Assembly (NCBI GenBank): GCA_902776765.1
Contig: CACYRP010000011.1
Span: 1-64,000, forward strand
Source of the DNA: Fibrobacter succinogenes
GTDB taxonomy: Bacteria; Fibrobacterota; Fibrobacteria; Fibrobacterales; Fibrobacteraceae
Reading direction: 5' to 3'
DNA length: 64,000 bases
Below the pieces are notes generated by a model. It had not been told where the DNA came from. It did no database searches and saw nothing but the letters and a program-made list of their open reading frames with translations. Shown one piece after another: positions 34,872 to 43,083 of the stretch (within the stretch, counting starts at the first letter, position 1; every line of letters starts with the position of its first letter). The translations under genes were made by a program, and so were the position numbers.

Positions 34872-36059
34872 ATGTTAAAAAAGTTCTTTAAAACTATGGC
34901 GACCGGTCTTGCGCTCGGATGCTCTTTCTGGGCATGCGATAGCGGTACCGCCACAGTACCGACACCGTCAAGCGGAAGCAGCAACCAACCCGTAAGCACT
35001 GTTGTTCCTGTTGATTACACCTTGGGTAGAATGATGAATACCAGACTTGGTCGCGGCATCAACCTCGGCAACTCCTGGGATTCCCCAGGTAAAGACGACA
35101 GAGGCTGGAGCAATCCCATCCGCGATACAGATTTCAAAGTCATCAAGGACGCAGGCTTTAACTCTGTGCGTATTCCGGTTCAATGGCACCAAGATGCCAA
35201 TAAAACAACCCACACTGTCAACGAAAACCGTTTGGCTGGAGTTTTAGAAGATATTCAACTCGCTATTGCAAACGATCTTGCCGTAGTTGTAAATTTCCAT
35301 CACTATGGCGATTTGAACTGCGCTGGTGGCGGCGGATACAAATGGGATAGCGAAGAGAAAAAACAGGTCAAGTGTACTTATAACGCAGCTGAATTTGAAG
35401 CAGAAAAAGCACATTTCCTTGCAATGTGGTCTCAACTGGCCTCGGTCTTAAACGCATTCCCCGATAACATGCTCGTACTTGAAATCTTAAACGAGCCGAT
35501 AATTCCCAATGGAGAACTCGTTGACAACCTGATGAACGACGCCTACGCCGTTATCCGCGCTGCCGCTCCGGGCAAAACCATCATGTTCGAATCCTACCAT
35601 GCAGCAAAATTTGCAGACCTCGATATATTGCACTTGCCGCAAGACGGAAACATTATTTATAGTGGTCACTTCTACGAACCTTACAGCTTTACCCATCAAG
35701 GACACAGCGATCAATACGAATGCAAGGGCGACGCCCCATTGCTCAATGTCGCACAGGATAGCTTAGCGTATTACAAAACGCAAGCCCTCAAACTCTATCC
35801 CGATGTCAACGGGATAGACCATGTTCCCCTGAACATGGGTGAATTCGGCGTGTCAGGCGGTGATCCGGCAAGATGCCAAAAAGGCGACCCTCCAAGCGAC
35901 AAAACCAAGGCTTATTGGACATCAAAAGCCGCAAAGGCCGCTATCGAAAACGGAATGTCATTCCATTATTGGGGATTTGGCAAAACCGGTGGATTTGACG
36001 CTTACGATACCGTCAACGAAGAGTGGTATTATGGATTCCCTCAAGCACTAATCTTCTAA
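34872..36059 (+). CDS. GH5 endoglucanase, lipoprotein
   Basis: A 395-residue GH5 enzyme with a lipoprotein-type N-terminus (LALGCSFWACDSG; either Cys may be lipidated) and a Ser/Pro/Thr-rich linker to about 45. The barrel starts at GRGINLGNSWDSP. Catalytic acid Glu208 is in VLEILNEPI and nucleophile Glu324 in LNMGEFGVSG; FHHYGD and GHFYEPYSFTHQG are further active-site strands. It should cut cellulose or related glucans at the cell surface. The start is ATG 34872 with GGGGGT upstream; a TATTTT in TTTTCTATTTTAGG (34806) may be its -10. Divergent from the barrel operon. Confidence 0.94.
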   Translation: MLKKFFKTMATGLALGCSFWACDSGTATVPTPSSGSSNQPVSTVVPVDYTLGRMMNTRLGRGINLGNSWDSPGKDDRGWSNPIRDTDFKVIKDAGFNSVRIPVQWHQDANKTTHTVNENRLAGVLEDIQLAIANDLAVVVNFHHYGDLNCAGGGGYKWDSEEKKQVKCTYNAAEFEAEKAHFLAMWSQLASVLNAFPDNMLVLEILNEPIIPNGELVDNLMNDAYAVIRAAAPGKTIMFESYHAAKFADLDILHLPQDGNIIYSGHFYEPYSFTHQGHSDQYECKGDAPLLNVAQDSLAYYKTQALKLYPDVNGIDHVPLNMGEFGVSGGDPARCQKGDPPSDKTKAYWTSKAAKAAIENGMSFHYWGFGKTGGFDAYDTVNEEWYYGFPQALIF

Positions 36060-36103
36060 ATCGATAAACCCGCCGCAAAACCGGCGCGTTACGCGCTAAA
36101 AAA

Positions 36104-36871
36104 TTACGGGCGCACCAAAGTGCCCGACCAGTGTTCATCGAAAAAGGCTTGGAACAAAGGTTCCGGGCCTTTTTTCAATTCCTCGATAACTTCTGCAATG
36201 GGGCGCTTTCCGCGGTAAAGCGCACGGAAGGCCTTCTCGAAAAACGCAATACGTTCCGGCGGGAATTCACTGGCATGGATGCGAAGCGCATGGAGGTTGA
36301 GGCCCGCAAAGCGGAGCGGGTTTCCGAAGGCGCGGCTGCATGGAGGAACGTCATAATCGACCTTGAGCGTGCCACCCACGAACGCATAGGCGCCCACCTG
36401 ATTGCGCTGCTGTACCGCAGTTGTTCCGCCGATAGTGGCAAACCGGCCAATGCGCACATGGCCACCCAGCTGGCAAGCGTTCGCAATGACGGCGCCCTCG
36501 CCAATTTGACAGTCGTGCCCCACGTGAGCGTAAGCCATAATCAAAACGCGATCGCCGAGGCGTGTGCAGCCGCCACCTTGCGCCGTGCCGCGATTGAGCG
36601 TCGTGTATTCGCGAATAATGCAATTTTCGCCAATTTCAAGACGGGTCGGTTCACCGGCGTACTTGAGGTCCTGCGGAGGCGCCCCGAGAATTGCACCATC
36701 GTAAACGTGCGTATTCGCCTTGATGGTCACTCCGCCATACACCCGCACTCGCGATTCAAGCACCACATTTTCCCCGATTTCGGCCCCTTCATCAACAACG
36801 CACCAAGGACCAATAATTGCGGACTCGTGGACTTTTGCGGAAGGATGAACGAAAGCGGAAGGATGGAGCAT
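36104..36871 (-). CDS. lpxA: acyl-ACP--UDP-N-acetylglucosamine O-acyltransferase
   Basis: A 255-residue left-handed beta-helix protein, first enzyme of lipid A synthesis. Hexapeptide repeats run through residues 1-190 (for example VHESAIIGPWCVVDEGAEIG), the catalytic His is in AYAHVGHDCQIG, and the C-terminal helical domain starts at ALRIHASEF. LpxA-specific segments are GAPPQDLKYAGEPTRLEIG and NRGTAQGGG. It shows the organism makes lipopolysaccharide. No other lpx gene is adjacent. Confidence 0.95.
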   Translation of the reverse strand: MLHPSAFVHPSAKVHESAIIGPWCVVDEGAEIGENVVLESRVRVYGGVTIKANTHVYDGAILGAPPQDLKYAGEPTRLEIGENCIIREYTTLNRGTAQGGGCTRLGDRVLIMAYAHVGHDCQIGEGAVIANACQLGGHVRIGRFATIGGTTAVQQRNQVGAYAFVGGTLKVDYDVPPCSRAFGNPLRFAGLNLHALRIHASEFPPERIAFFEKAFRALYRGKRPIAEVIEELKKGPEPLFQAFFDEHWSGTLVRP

Positions 36872-36895
36872 GGACTCGATGCGCCGAAGGCGCAG

Positions 36896-36980
36896 TTACT
36901 AGTTAATAGTTTTTAGTTACTAGCTGAATTTAGAAAAAGAAAGCATACTCTAGTAACTAGTAACTCAGAACTCAAAACTC
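36896..36980. repeat. word-repeat element (TAGTTACTAG family)
   Basis: Next to the hairpin GCGCCGAAGGCGC (36880-36892, inside the 5' end region of lpxA) lie copies of AGTTACTAG, AGTAACTAG and ACTCAGAACTC. It fills the gap between lpxA and the divergent GT2 gene. Confidence 0.7.
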
Positions 36981-36987
36981 TTTTTGC

Positions 36988-36993
36988 TAAATT
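36988..36993 (+). promoter_or_regulatory. -10-like element directly before the GT2 gene
   Basis: TTTTTGCTAAATTTCAGTCC precedes the ATG at 37001: TAAATT ends 7 nt before the start codon and no ribosome binding site is visible. Confidence 0.45.
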
Positions 36994-37000
36994 TCAGTCC

Positions 37001-38104
37001 ATGGGTGGCATTATTATCGCATGCCTGACTGCACTTTACGCATTACTGTTCCTATTCTTCATCATAGGACTGTTAAAGACGCATCGCTATAAAGGCCCAA
37101 AAGCAACCCCGAGCGTGTCCGTCGTGATTCCCATGCGCAACGAAGAGGAATTTGCCGAACGCACACTCGAAGCGATTGATGCACAAGATTACGTTGGCGA
37201 ATGGGAAGTTATCTGCGTCGATGACCGTTCCACGGACCGCACCCGAGAAATCCTCGAAAAGTTTGCCGCCACGCACCCGCGTTTTAGGGTGCTGACGCTC
37301 TCGCCAGACCTGCCGCAAATCGCAAGCCCCAAGAAGCGCGCTCTCGAAAGTGCCTTCAAGATTGCGAAAAACGAGGTGCTTTTGACCATGGACGCCGATT
37401 GCATCCCGCGCAAAAGCTGGATTACGGCCATGGCCGGGCGATTCGTCGATGGAATCTGCATTGTGCAGGGCCCCAAGCAGAACAACGGTACGCGATCCAT
37501 GCCGCACCTCTACCAGAAACTCGAAACGCTGGGCTATACCGCCATGGAAGCCGCAGGGTTCAGTTGGGGTTGTCCCATTGTCGCAAGCGCCGCTTGCCTT
37601 GCGTACAAGAAAGACTTGTTCTTTGCTGTTGGCGGCTTTGGCGACCTTGTGAATCTTTCCAGCGGCGACGACGACATGCTCATCCACAAGATGATGAAAA
37701 TTCCGGGAACAAAGGTCTGCTACAACCTCGATTGCGACGCCGTCATCGAAACGGCTCCGGTACATACGTGGAAGCAACTGTTTAACCAGCGCGCCCGCTG
37801 GAGCAGCAACGGTACCAACTACGAAAGTAAGACTTACATCCTGCTTCTTACACTTATTTATACGTACTATATCTGGATGTTCTTAAGCCCGTGGTGCGCG
37901 ATATTCCTGGATTTCCCGTGGGAGTGGTGCGTGTTCAGCATTTTGCCCAAGTTTACCGTAGATTTCGTGTTCCTCATGATTGCGTCGTGGAAATTACACG
38001 CCAAGCGCAAAATGCTCGCGTTCTTGCCGGTAGAACTGATCCAGATTCCGATGATTGTGTTCTGCGTACCCGCAGGAATCACCGGAATGTTCAGATGGAA
38101 ATAA
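37001..38104 (+). CDS. membrane-bound family 2 glycosyltransferase
   Basis: A 367-residue protein: N-terminal hydrophobic helix (about 4-25), GT-A domain with VSVVIPMRNEEEFAERT, ICVDDRSTDRT and LTMDADC (DxD), the acceptor motif SSGDDDMLIHKMM and QRARW (QxxRW), then about three hydrophobic helices (275-365). This is the layout of chain-forming or lipid-linked GT2 enzymes. The acceptor is unknown; polysaccharide or lipid glycosylation is likely. It differs from the GT2 at 873 in keeping QxxRW. Confidence 0.87.
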   Translation: MGGIIIACLTALYALLFLFFIIGLLKTHRYKGPKATPSVSVVIPMRNEEEFAERTLEAIDAQDYVGEWEVICVDDRSTDRTREILEKFAATHPRFRVLTLSPDLPQIASPKKRALESAFKIAKNEVLLTMDADCIPRKSWITAMAGRFVDGICIVQGPKQNNGTRSMPHLYQKLETLGYTAMEAAGFSWGCPIVASAACLAYKKDLFFAVGGFGDLVNLSSGDDDMLIHKMMKIPGTKVCYNLDCDAVIETAPVHTWKQLFNQRARWSSNGTNYESKTYILLLTLIYTYYIWMFLSPWCAIFLDFPWEWCVFSILPKFTVDFVFLMIASWKLHAKRKMLAFLPVELIQIPMIVFCVPAGITGMFRWK

Positions 38105-38200
38105 AGGCGCCAAAGGCGCCTTAGTTGGCAGAACTTAGCTCGCTTCGCTCTTAGAACTTAGTTATGTTCTTTTAGAGAAAAGAGAGTGTTCTAAGTGAGA
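38105..38200. repeat. word-repeat element with GC hairpin core
   Basis: GGCGCCAAAGGCGCC (38107-38121) followed by AACTTAG words (AGAACTTAGCTCGC..., about 38130-38160). A clear example of the hairpin-plus-word structure; it also runs into the 3' end of the CCA-transferase gene. Confidence 0.7.
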
Positions 38201-39652
38201 TTATCGCTTCGCTCTAATCTCAACCGATAGGCTCGGAAAGTCTCGAAAAGCGAATGAAGCAGTCAAAAAATATTTGACTATTTCTGAGCTCAAGAGACAA
38301 CGCTTTAGCGTTAAATAGGCTTGCAAACTTCTCGCCCATGCGATTGCTTCTTCGGCGTTCTTGATTTTTCCGTCGAGTTGCAGCTCAAAACTCTGCTTGA
38401 TAAGCTCGCCCATTTGCTTGCCCGGCTTGAAACCCATTTCCATGAGCATTTTGCCCATGAGGAACGGCTGCGGAGCAGCCTCAAGCAAGTCAAGTTCCGC
38501 AGCGGCTTGCCACAGTTTTTCGGGGAATCCGGCATCGTTTGCGCAAGCATCGCCAGCGTAAAATTCGCGAGGAGTGCACTTCACTAGCAGGCACAACAAT
38601 TTTAATCCACCTAGCTTTACCGCCAGGCGACGGAGTGCAGGCGCATCGTCCACAATCGCAAAATCAAGTTCGCTATACACCTGCACCAGCAGCGGAACGA
38701 TTTTCAACAAATGCGTTTCGTTCGTAATGCGTTCCAGGAACTTAAGCGAAGTTTTCGGGCTGCCGCAAAGGAATGCAGCAAACGCAAATTCCATGGCCTG
38801 AGCATCCGAAAGCGGCAAGCATTTCGCACCAACCGCCTCGGCACTAGCGTTCGCAAGGGTCCTGCGCAAGCTCTCCATGTTATCGAGCATTTCGCCTAGC
38901 GCATCCCAAGAATCGTGCAGCGGAAAGACTTCCGGGAAAAACTCATTGAGCCGAATGTCCAAAAACGCACGAAGGCCCATTGACGGCTTGCCGGGTTTCA
39001 AAAGCCACTTTTTGAATTCTTCAAAAAGCCTTTCTACCGAAAGGTCGGCAAGCGAAAGCGTCTTGCAAAGTTCAACCGTCTCGGGTGCAAGCGTAAGCGC
39101 AAAGCGGCTCGCGAACTGCACACCGCGCAAAATTCGCAAGGAATCCTCGACAAAAGCAGGCCCCACATGGCGCAGCAGCCCCTTCTTCAAGTCGTCAATC
39201 CCACCATACGGATCGCAAAGCGTAAGCTCCGGCAGTTCCATGCCCATCGCATTAATCGTAAAGTCTCGGCGCAGCGCAGCCTCTTTAAACGAAAGTTTCT
39301 CGTCCGTATGCACCACGAAACCGCGATGCCCGTAACCGACTTTACTTTCTGTCCGCGGGAACGAAAAATCCAGCGAAAGCCCTTTCATCGCCAAGTGGAT
39401 AACGCCAAAAGCCTTGCCCACCAAATTCGTACGGCCGTACTTCTTTAAAATGGGAACAAGTTCATCTTGCGTGAGGTCGTAAACTTCGACATCGTAATCG
39501 CGGCAATCCTTGCCCAACAATGCATCGCGCACCCAGCCGCCCACCAAAAAAGCACGGCCTCCGGCTTCACGGATTTCGCCTGCAATAAAAAGCAAGCGCT
39601 TGGGCAAGTCCGGTTCAAACGGTTTGCCCGCAAGAGTCATTATAGTCGGCAT
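38201..39652 (-). CDS. CCA-adding / poly(A) polymerase-type nucleotidyltransferase
   Basis: A 483-residue class II nucleotidyltransferase. The head has FLVGGWVRDALLGKDCRDYDVEVYD (here split: LVGGWVRDALLG and DYDVEVYD), with the metal-binding DxD, followed by KAFGVIHL, RRDFTINAMG, DPYGGIDDL and SLRILRGVQFASRF. These are shared by CCA-adding enzymes and poly(A) polymerases. The tRNA-Val here lacks CCA, so CCA addition is needed in this organism. The last 30 or so residues run into a repeat element and may not be functional. The start overlaps the upstream lipoprotein stop (TAATG), so the two are coupled. Confidence 0.88.
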   Translation of the reverse strand: MPTIMTLAGKPFEPDLPKRLLFIAGEIREAGGRAFLVGGWVRDALLGKDCRDYDVEVYDLTQDELVPILKKYGRTNLVGKAFGVIHLAMKGLSLDFSFPRTESKVGYGHRGFVVHTDEKLSFKEAALRRDFTINAMGMELPELTLCDPYGGIDDLKKGLLRHVGPAFVEDSLRILRGVQFASRFALTLAPETVELCKTLSLADLSVERLFEEFKKWLLKPGKPSMGLRAFLDIRLNEFFPEVFPLHDSWDALGEMLDNMESLRRTLANASAEAVGAKCLPLSDAQAMEFAFAAFLCGSPKTSLKFLERITNETHLLKIVPLLVQVYSELDFAIVDDAPALRRLAVKLGGLKLLCLLVKCTPREFYAGDACANDAGFPEKLWQAAAELDLLEAAPQPFLMGKMLMEMGFKPGKQMGELIKQSFELQLDGKIKNAEEAIAWARSLQAYLTLKRCLLSSEIVKYFLTASFAFRDFPSLSVEIRAKR

Positions 39653-40029
39653 TACTTGGTTGCCTCGACAGACTTGTAGCGGTCGTAAATGCTCGTCGTC
39701 TTTTCTTCAGAAGAATCCTGCAACAACGTCGAAACGGGAATAACACTTTTGGACGTATCACTCGATGCACCTTCCATATTAGCGAAGCGCTCATAAATGC
39801 TAGTGTTCGATTGCCCGGATTCATTCTTCTTTCTTGCTTCTTCTGCGCGGCAAGTGCGGAGTTCATTTTCAATATAAGCACGCTGGTCCGGAGAATACGT
39901 CTGCGTACTCAGACGGTATTCGATTTCTTCGCAAACAAGCCCCTGGCGTTCGCCGGCACAGCCTGCAATCAATACAGCGGCAAAAAAGAATGTAATTCCA
40001 ACAAATTTATTCATAGTACCAACACTCAT
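39652..40029 (-). CDS. small lipoprotein between PorZ-like and CCA-transferase genes
   Basis: A 125-residue lipoprotein (signal peptide and lipobox ending LIAGC), then an acidic, coiled-coil-prone region rich in Glu, Arg and Ser (RAYIENELRTCRAEEARKK) with a second Cys. The TSIYERF/TSIYDRY segment is repeated near the C-terminus. No family is known. The start codon at 40029 overlaps the TAA of the upstream gene (TAATG); an ATG at 40014 (MNKFVG) is also possible. Confidence 0.7.
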   Translation of the reverse strand: MSVGTMNKFVGITFFFAAVLIAGCAGERQGLVCEEIEYRLSTQTYSPDQRAYIENELRTCRAEEARKKNESGQSNTSIYERFANMEGASSDTSKSVIPVSTLLQDSSEEKTTSIYDRYKSVEATK

Positions 40030-42395
40030 TAATGGACAATCAAGAGTTTACCCTTTTTCACCTTGTTTCTACCACGAACAACATACTGGTAGACGCCTGG
40101 CGCCACAAGGTTTCCATTTTCCATACGGCCATCCCATTGAGCACGGCCACCGGAAATCTTGCCACCGCTTAGCGAAACAACCAGCCTGCCACCTCTGTTG
40201 TAAATACTAATTACAGCATCGTCGGCAACATTGATAAACGAAATATACGGATGGAGCTTCGGACGGAATGGAATAGGAAACACCTTCACATCTCCGGCGG
40301 CATCATTGGTCATGTTATTCTCGGTACTGCGAACATCATTTCTTTGGTAAAGGGTAACTCCATTATCATGAGCAAACCAGACCATGCCAAATACCGTATC
40401 TACAGCCACATCCTGAATACTTTCGCTAAGGAGGCCATGGCGGGTTGTGAAGTGTTCCACGGACAATGTATCCGGGCTTGTCTTGCGCGGGGTCAGGCGG
40501 TATGCGCCTTGCGTTTTTGTTCCAACCCAAAGATTACCACGGCTATCGACATCAATACTCGTAAAGTCCGCACCGCTAAGGCCATTGGTCGAAAGCGGCG
40601 ATTTCAAGTCTTTACCGTCCTTATCCCAATACATAAGCGTAGATGCCGTGACCAACCAAAGATTTTCCGACTTCGGTTCATAAACCAAGTCAACCGGCGT
40701 CGATTGAGCGCCAGAATACGTTTTTCGATAAGATGTATCAACCTTGGATATATCTCCACCCATTTTATTGGGAGGCGGGAAGGTAAACACATCCAAGCCG
40801 CCAGCGGCATCGGTGGACGTCGAAAAACGAGTCCCCACATAGACAACCCAATTACCATTTTCGTCTATTCGGGCAAACATCGGACCGCCAATAGGCATCG
40901 ACCCCACATTGCTAGCACAAGACATCGGGTTGTCATTCACACCGAGTTCTACGTACACTAAGCTATAACCTTTATTCGATGCCGAAGTGGTCAAATAGCC
41001 CAAATTGTTTGGAGCCGGAGTAGTCGATACAGCCAATACCATTGGAGGCTTCGTGGTATCGGAATTCCAATTATCCATGCAATATTTATCACGATTAGGT
41101 ACACCAAAGTAATCTACACCATATAAGGACATTATATCAACAACCGAATCAGCCCATCCTCTATACACGCCAAATCCGGCACCCCAATGGTGATAAAAAG
41201 CGCCATCGGGCGAAAGCACTGACAAGGTTTTCAAGTTATGAGCACGGGCATCAGATCCATTCGCACCAATGCGTGTTTCTTTAGGTTTGCTCCATACATA
41301 CTTTTTATTCTTGTCCGAAAGAATAAAGTACGAGAAATAGCCATCTTCGGTAGCCGCCAAAACGCCCCCCCGGGGAAGCGCCTGGAATTCATAAACAGAT
41401 TTCAGCGGAAACGGCTCATATTCCGTCAAGTCCGTAAATTTTCCATTATCATAATAGAGGATAATTTCGGGGCCAGCCAAAATAGCCTTGCCTGACGGCA
41501 GCAACGACACCCAGCGCACTTTAGACCTGTAATAGGGGAGCCACTTCACCGTCTCGCCCTTAACCTGAACAGAATCTCGCTCGTACAGAATCGAGTCCTT
41601 CAACACCTTTCCACGAATCATAACCATCGATTCAGTTTTGGTAAATACAGAGAACGTATCGAGAGCGACTCGCGTCTCGCCATCCTTGTCCCAAATTCTC
41701 ATGCCTTCCGTGGGGAAGGTCTTCATTTTACCGTCTTTCCAAGCAATAGACTTGATAGGTTCATTGCCTACCGAAGCATCCTTAATGACCTTCCAAGAAT
41801 CCGGGTCGTACAATTGCACATCGGTGTCCAAATTTTCCCAGTCCATCTTGCGCATATAAATACCGCCACCAGCAGCGATAATCAAGGAATCACCACGTAT
41901 ATCCATCGCACTTATCGGAAAAGCGGAAACGCTGATGTTAGCAATACGATCCACCGTGAGTATCGATGTCATGGTTTTAAGATTAAAAAACGATAGGCGA
42001 TCATCAAAAGCGATTACCAAAACCGGGCCACCCAAGAGTGCCATTCCCGGAATTACATGCGTATTGCTACTTGCATAAGAACGGCTAAGAACCTGCCAAG
42101 ATCCATTCGACAACATTATCGAAACGATACCGGCATCGCTCACCGCAAAGGCTCCAAGATCAGAAATAGCAACGGCACTCATCGACTGCTCACCAAGGCC
42201 TTTCGATGTCGTGAAGACGTCGTCGAGATTTTGCGCCCTAAAACGGAGACCACCCCCCGTTGATAGAAGCAAGCCATCACCTGTAGGGATTGCCGCCTTT
42301 ATCGGGAAAGGGCTTGAATAATTGAACCACTGGTCTTGTGCAAAAACCGATGAGGCAATAAAGAAAATGCAAATAAGATTAAGCAGATATTTCAC
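40029..42395 (-). CDS. secreted beta-propeller protein with C-terminal sorting-type domain, PorZ-like
   Basis: A 788-residue protein: signal peptide (ending SSVFA), a first propeller-like region with repeated short blades (GDGLLLSTGGGLRF, GAFAVSDAGIVSI), a long middle, a second set near the end (DVDSRGNLWVGTKTQGAYR and VDTVFGMVWFAHDNGVTLY), and a C-terminal module from KVFPIPFRPKLHPYISF with ISIYNRGGRLVVSLSG ending in basic KKGKLLIVH. Propellers plus a T9SS-like C-terminal domain and ~780-residue length match PorZ, a surface component of type IX secretion. The homology is inferred from architecture. The gene follows the sigma-factor gene by 30 bp. Confidence 0.7.
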   Translation of the reverse strand: MKYLLNLICIFFIASSVFAQDQWFNYSSPFPIKAAIPTGDGLLLSTGGGLRFRAQNLDDVFTTSKGLGEQSMSAVAISDLGAFAVSDAGIVSIMLSNGSWQVLSRSYASSNTHVIPGMALLGGPVLVIAFDDRLSFFNLKTMTSILTVDRIANISVSAFPISAMDIRGDSLIIAAGGGIYMRKMDWENLDTDVQLYDPDSWKVIKDASVGNEPIKSIAWKDGKMKTFPTEGMRIWDKDGETRVALDTFSVFTKTESMVMIRGKVLKDSILYERDSVQVKGETVKWLPYYRSKVRWVSLLPSGKAILAGPEIILYYDNGKFTDLTEYEPFPLKSVYEFQALPRGGVLAATEDGYFSYFILSDKNKKYVWSKPKETRIGANGSDARAHNLKTLSVLSPDGAFYHHWGAGFGVYRGWADSVVDIMSLYGVDYFGVPNRDKYCMDNWNSDTTKPPMVLAVSTTPAPNNLGYLTTSASNKGYSLVYVELGVNDNPMSCASNVGSMPIGGPMFARIDENGNWVVYVGTRFSTSTDAAGGLDVFTFPPPNKMGGDISKVDTSYRKTYSGAQSTPVDLVYEPKSENLWLVTASTLMYWDKDGKDLKSPLSTNGLSGADFTSIDVDSRGNLWVGTKTQGAYRLTPRKTSPDTLSVEHFTTRHGLLSESIQDVAVDTVFGMVWFAHDNGVTLYQRNDVRSTENNMTNDAAGDVKVFPIPFRPKLHPYISFINVADDAVISIYNRGGRLVVSLSGGKISGGRAQWDGRMENGNLVAPGVYQYVVRGRNKVKKGKLLIVH

Positions 42396-42425
42396 GTTAT
42401 AAAATTACGAAATTTTAAGAGCTTT

Positions 42426-43037
42426 TCAACCAGTAAATTCAATAATTTCTCGCAAAGACGCTTCACGACCTGTAATCATTTTAATCCGGTCTTTCTGCAT
42501 AGCCATTTTCTCCTGCATTTTTCGGAGCGCCACCTGCTTCCGCTGGCCAATACTCGCCCTAGACAACCCAATCAACTGGCTTAAATCACGGAGACTAAGC
42601 CCGCCCACCACCGAAAGTTCTATAATCATTTTTTCGAGCGGATTAAGAGCCTCCAGCAAAAATGAAAATTCCTTCATCGCCGTTTCGTCGAGACTATCAT
42701 CGGGTTTTACATACGCATCGGCCCCGCACGCCTCATAAACAGCCCTGGGCTCGGAAAGACTAGAAAAAGGTATTTCCTGCACCATGTGCCTTTTGCGGTA
42801 GTCATTGTAATGGCAATGCAGAAGTACCGTCTGGAGCCACGCAAAGAGATGAACCTGATTGTTCAACGAACCCGCTTTTTTGCAAAATCGGAGAGCAACT
42901 TCCTGAAACAAGTCGTCCGCTTCGTCTTTTGTCGCACACTTTTGCAAGCACAATTTGTATATTCTGTAGGAATATTTTTTCCACACAGACCCAACCCAAT
43001 CAGGGAGACGGTTATAAAGGAAACTAGTAGATGACAT
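42426..43037 (-). CDS. ECF-type RNA polymerase sigma factor
   Basis: A 203-residue sigma-70-family protein with region 2 (KDEADDLFQEVALRFCKK ... FAWLQTVLLHCHYNDYRK) and region 4 (LNPLEKMIIELSVVGGLSLRDLSQLIGLSRAS, a helix-turn-helix). No anti-sigma factor is next to it. It is the first gene of the operon that continues into the PorZ-like propeller, lipoprotein and CCA-transferase. In P. gingivalis an ECF factor (SigP) controls T9SS genes; the parallel is inference. It is divergent from dsbD with only 46 bp between. Confidence 0.85.
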   Translation of the reverse strand: MSSTSFLYNRLPDWVGSVWKKYSYRIYKLCLQKCATKDEADDLFQEVALRFCKKAGSLNNQVHLFAWLQTVLLHCHYNDYRKRHMVQEIPFSSLSEPRAVYEACGADAYVKPDDSLDETAMKEFSFLLEALNPLEKMIIELSVVGGLSLRDLSQLIGLSRASIGQRKQVALRKMQEKMAMQKDRIKMITGREASLREIIEFTG

Positions 43038-43083
43038 AAACGCTTTTCCAATATTTTCTACTTCTTGTAGCGGGAATTAATTT

